A stretch of DNA of 6,000 bases, from the NCBI GenBank assembly GCA_030066475.1, contig JASJBO010000418.1, positions 1 through 6,000 on the forward strand. The letters are read 5' to 3'. The stretch is from Myxococcota bacterium (GTDB lineage Bacteria > Myxococcota_A > UBA9160 > PR03). Made by a program: the position numbers and the translations under genes. Every line of letters starts with the position of its first letter. Within the stretch, counting starts at the first letter, position 1. This document shows, piece after piece, positions 4,604 through 6,000 of the stretch. The notes under the pieces were generated by a model. That model saw only the letters and a program-made list of their open reading frames with translations. It did not search any database and was not told the origin of the DNA.

Positions 4604-5818
4604 TCAGGCCGCCGCGCGCGTGATGCGCACCGGCCGGTCGCTGCCCGGGGGCAGGTCGCGGCAGTGCGGGGCGAGGGCCTTCATCACCTCGTCGGGCTCG
4701 AAGGCCTCCTCGGGCGCGACCACCCCACGCCGCTTGAGCTGGCCGCGCGCCAGCAGCCCGAGGCCGATGCCGGCCGGCACGCCCGTGATGCCGCCCATGC
4801 CTCCGGCCGGGGCCGCGGTCAACGCCGCGCCCACACGCAGGCGCTGGCCGTCCGCCTCCCCGGTCGCCAGCGCACACAGGCTCGGCAGATGCGGCGCGCC
4901 GCGCATCAGCTCGAGCAGCAACCCGAGACCCGTCCTCGAGAGCAGCATGCGCAGCGGCCCGGCCTCGGTCACCGCCTCGATCTCGCGGGCTCCCTCACGC
5001 ACGCTGCAGGCGCCCTGGTCGACGCGCGCAGCCACCCGGCGCAGCAGCGCGATCAGCGCAGCCGGCATGTCCATCAGGTTGCGACTGCTGCGCAGACCCG
5101 GATGGGCGCGCAGCAACGTGATCGGCTCCGGGTGGCCGACGCCGTGGCAGGTGACGGGGGGATGGCCCGGGTAGTCGATCCCGACCGCCTGCAGCGGCCG
5201 CGTCTCGACCAGCGCGCCGTCGCGAACCACGCGAATCGTGCCGGTGAGCTGCTGCACCCAGTGCTCGGTCGCCGCGCCGTGCGAGCCCCCCTCGCCAGGT
5301 CGCAACTCGCCCAGCGGACCGCGCAGGCCCTTCTCGCCCAGGCCCCAGATCGTGTCGAGGGTGTCGACGCGGTCGAGCTCGCGCGCGGCCATCACGGCCA
5401 GCAGGTTGGTGAGGCCCGGGCTCGCGCCCATGCCGAGGACCGCGCTGACCCCGGCATCCCGCGCCCGCTCGTCGAGCGCGAGCATCTCGAGCGTCGGCTC
5501 CCAGTCGTCGTTGAGGTCCAGGTAGTGGCAACCCGCGCCCAGGCAGGCGTCCAGGATGGGCACCCCGAACCGGTAGTAGGGCCCGACGCAGTTGAGCACC
5601 ACGTCGGCCGCGTCGACCGCGCGCGCCAGCGCCGCCGCCTCGGTCACGTCGAGCGGCACGGCGCGCACGCGGGAATCGGCCAGCCCGCGCGCGAACGACT
5701 CGGCCCGGGCGCCGTCGAGATCGGCGACGACGATCTCGCTCCAGATCCCGTCGCGGACCGCGGTGCGCAGCGCAAACACGCCCATCCCACCGCAGCCACC
5801 GAGGCCGAGAAGTCTCAT
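4604..5818 (-). CDS. Saccharopine dehydrogenase-like NAD(P)-binding oxidoreductase
   Basis: 404 residues. MRLLGLGGCGGMGVFA (1-16) is the Rossmann dinucleotide-binding loop; VADLD (31-35) ends the second strand with acidic Asp33/Asp35, which would favour NAD(H) over NADP(H) (inference). ADVVLNCVGPYYRFGVPILD (71-90), GCHYLDLNDDWE (96-107) and VLGMGASPGLTNLLA (127-141) are the core motifs of the saccharopine dehydrogenase/reductase superfamily. Residues from about 136 form the catalytic and dimerisation domain, ending GVPAGIGLGLLARGQL (346-361). Family members include saccharopine, homospermidine and carboxynorspermidine dehydrogenases, but many bacterial homologues are of unassigned substrate and no lysine or polyamine genes are nearby, so I give no specific reaction. 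The ATG at 5818 starts exactly at the Rossmann strand; the open frame continues upstream only through repeat DNA. No good Shine-Dalgarno is present, and TACACT lies 6 bases before the ATG. It converges with the secreted protein gene. Confidence 0.9.
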   Translation of the reverse strand: MRLLGLGGCGGMGVFALRTAVRDGIWSEIVVADLDGARAESFARGLADSRVRAVPLDVTEAAALARAVDAADVVLNCVGPYYRFGVPILDACLGAGCHYLDLNDDWEPTLEMLALDERARDAGVSAVLGMGASPGLTNLLAVMAARELDRVDTLDTIWGLGEKGLRGPLGELRPGEGGSHGAATEHWVQQLTGTIRVVRDGALVETRPLQAVGIDYPGHPPVTCHGVGHPEPITLLRAHPGLRSSRNLMDMPAALIALLRRVAARVDQGACSVREGAREIEAVTEAGPLRMLLSRTGLGLLLELMRGAPHLPSLCALATGEADGQRLRVGAALTAAPAGGMGGITGVPAGIGLGLLARGQLKRRGVVAPEEAFEPDEVMKALAPHCRDLPPGSDRPVRITRAAA

Positions 5819-5824
5819 CCCGCC

Positions 5825-5830
5825 AGTGTA
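5825..5830 (-). promoter_or_regulatory. Possible -10 element of a leaderless transcript for the oxidoreductase gene
   Basis: On the minus strand TACACT (5830-5825) fits the TAnnnT -10 pattern and lies 6 bases before the ATG, leaving no room for a normal leader and Shine-Dalgarno. No TTGACA-like -35 is seen at the expected distance, which falls inside the repeat. Confidence 0.4.
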
Positions 5831-5831
5831 T

Positions 5832-5894
5832 CGGCATCGAGCTGGCTCGCAGGGGGAAGCCGCAAGCGGAGGCGAAGCCGGAGCGCGCAGCGAG
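5832..5894. repeat. 63-base direct repeat, copy 1
   Basis: Identical at 62 of 63 positions to 5932-5994, the only difference being T at 5847 against C at 5947. The plus strand is purine-rich and built of short related words (for example CGCAAGCGGAG, GCGAAGCCGGAG, GCGCGCAGCGAG). It ends 2 bases upstream of the -10-like TACACT of the oxidoreductase gene, so it occupies that gene's upstream promoter region. Confidence 0.95.
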
Positions 5895-5931
5895 CCGCAG
5901 GCGAGCGGAGTCCACCAAGACGCGTTCGCGC

Positions 5932-5994
5932 CGGCATCGAGCTGGCCCGCAGGGGGAAGCCGCAAGCGGAGGCGAAGCCGGAGCGCGCAGCGAG
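5932..5994. repeat. 63-base direct repeat, copy 2
   Basis: Second copy, offset by exactly 100 bases from the first. The 37 bases between copies (5895-5931) are partly related (CGCAGGCGAGCGGAG) and partly unique. The match breaks at 5995, and the remaining 6 bases continue the same word style (GCGAAG), so the tract probably extends beyond the window. Confidence 0.95.
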
Positions 5995-6000
5995 GCGAAG

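Noticed and set aside
4128..4877. A 249-codon minus-strand frame over the secreted protein and the end of the oxidoreductase gene
   Set aside because: It is out of frame with the well-supported oxidoreductase and has Arg/Gly/Ala-biased composition, consistent with GC-driven openness.
5819..5965. Extension of the oxidoreductase start by 49 codons
   Set aside because: The added residues come from the 63-base repeat and do not resemble the family; the Rossmann strand begins exactly at the ATG at 5818.
5832..6000. CRISPR array
   Set aside because: Only two copies are seen, the 63-base unit is long and partly built of degenerate words related to the spacer, and no cas genes are present.

Overview
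The window is very GC-rich and densely coded. It reads as a fragment of an environmental Gram-negative chromosome: it encodes an OmpA-type peptidoglycan-binding protein, a glycine-zipper outer-membrane lipoprotein with a good lipobox, and exported periplasmic proteins. GC content and gene types would fit a Myxococcota/Binatota-like ('deltaproteobacterial') or similar high-GC lineage, but nothing here fixes the taxon. I see no rRNA, tRNA, CRISPR array, transposase or phage gene.

Layout. The left 2.7 kb is a run of five genes on the minus strand, described here in transcription order (right to left). First is a three-gene envelope cluster: a glycine-zipper 17-kDa-antigen-like lipoprotein (2671-2180), an exported protein with four EF-hand calcium loops (2183-1782) and an OmpA-family protein (1785-1279). 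These three are joined by two successive 4-base ATGA stop/start overlaps, so they are almost certainly co-translated. After 82 bases comes a PaaG-like enoyl-CoA hydratase/isomerase family enzyme (1196-378). After another 90 bases comes the N-terminus of a Baeyer-Villiger-type flavin monooxygenase (287 to beyond base 1). The last two point to catabolism of ketones, steroids, terpenes or aromatic acids through CoA thioesters.

Divergent from the envelope cluster, across a 122-base intergenic region, is an MFS_3-type exporter on the plus strand (2794-4047, GTG start). It is followed by a GC hairpin and a small secreted protein of unknown function (4170-4580). That gene converges, with 23 bases between stop codons and another hairpin there, on a minus-strand saccharopine-dehydrogenase-like oxidoreductase (5818-4604). 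The right edge (5819-6000) is non-coding and holds two near-perfect copies of a 63-base sequence exactly 100 bases apart.

Most notable points: the translationally coupled glycine-zipper/EF-hand/OmpA cluster, which looks like a calcium-responsive envelope module; a shared ACACTG-S-CGGG block directly before the start codons of the two genes that lack a Shine-Dalgarno sequence, suggesting leaderless transcripts; the 100-base-period repeat in the promoter region of the oxidoreductase; and an enoyl-CoA hydratase homologue lacking both canonical catalytic glutamates.
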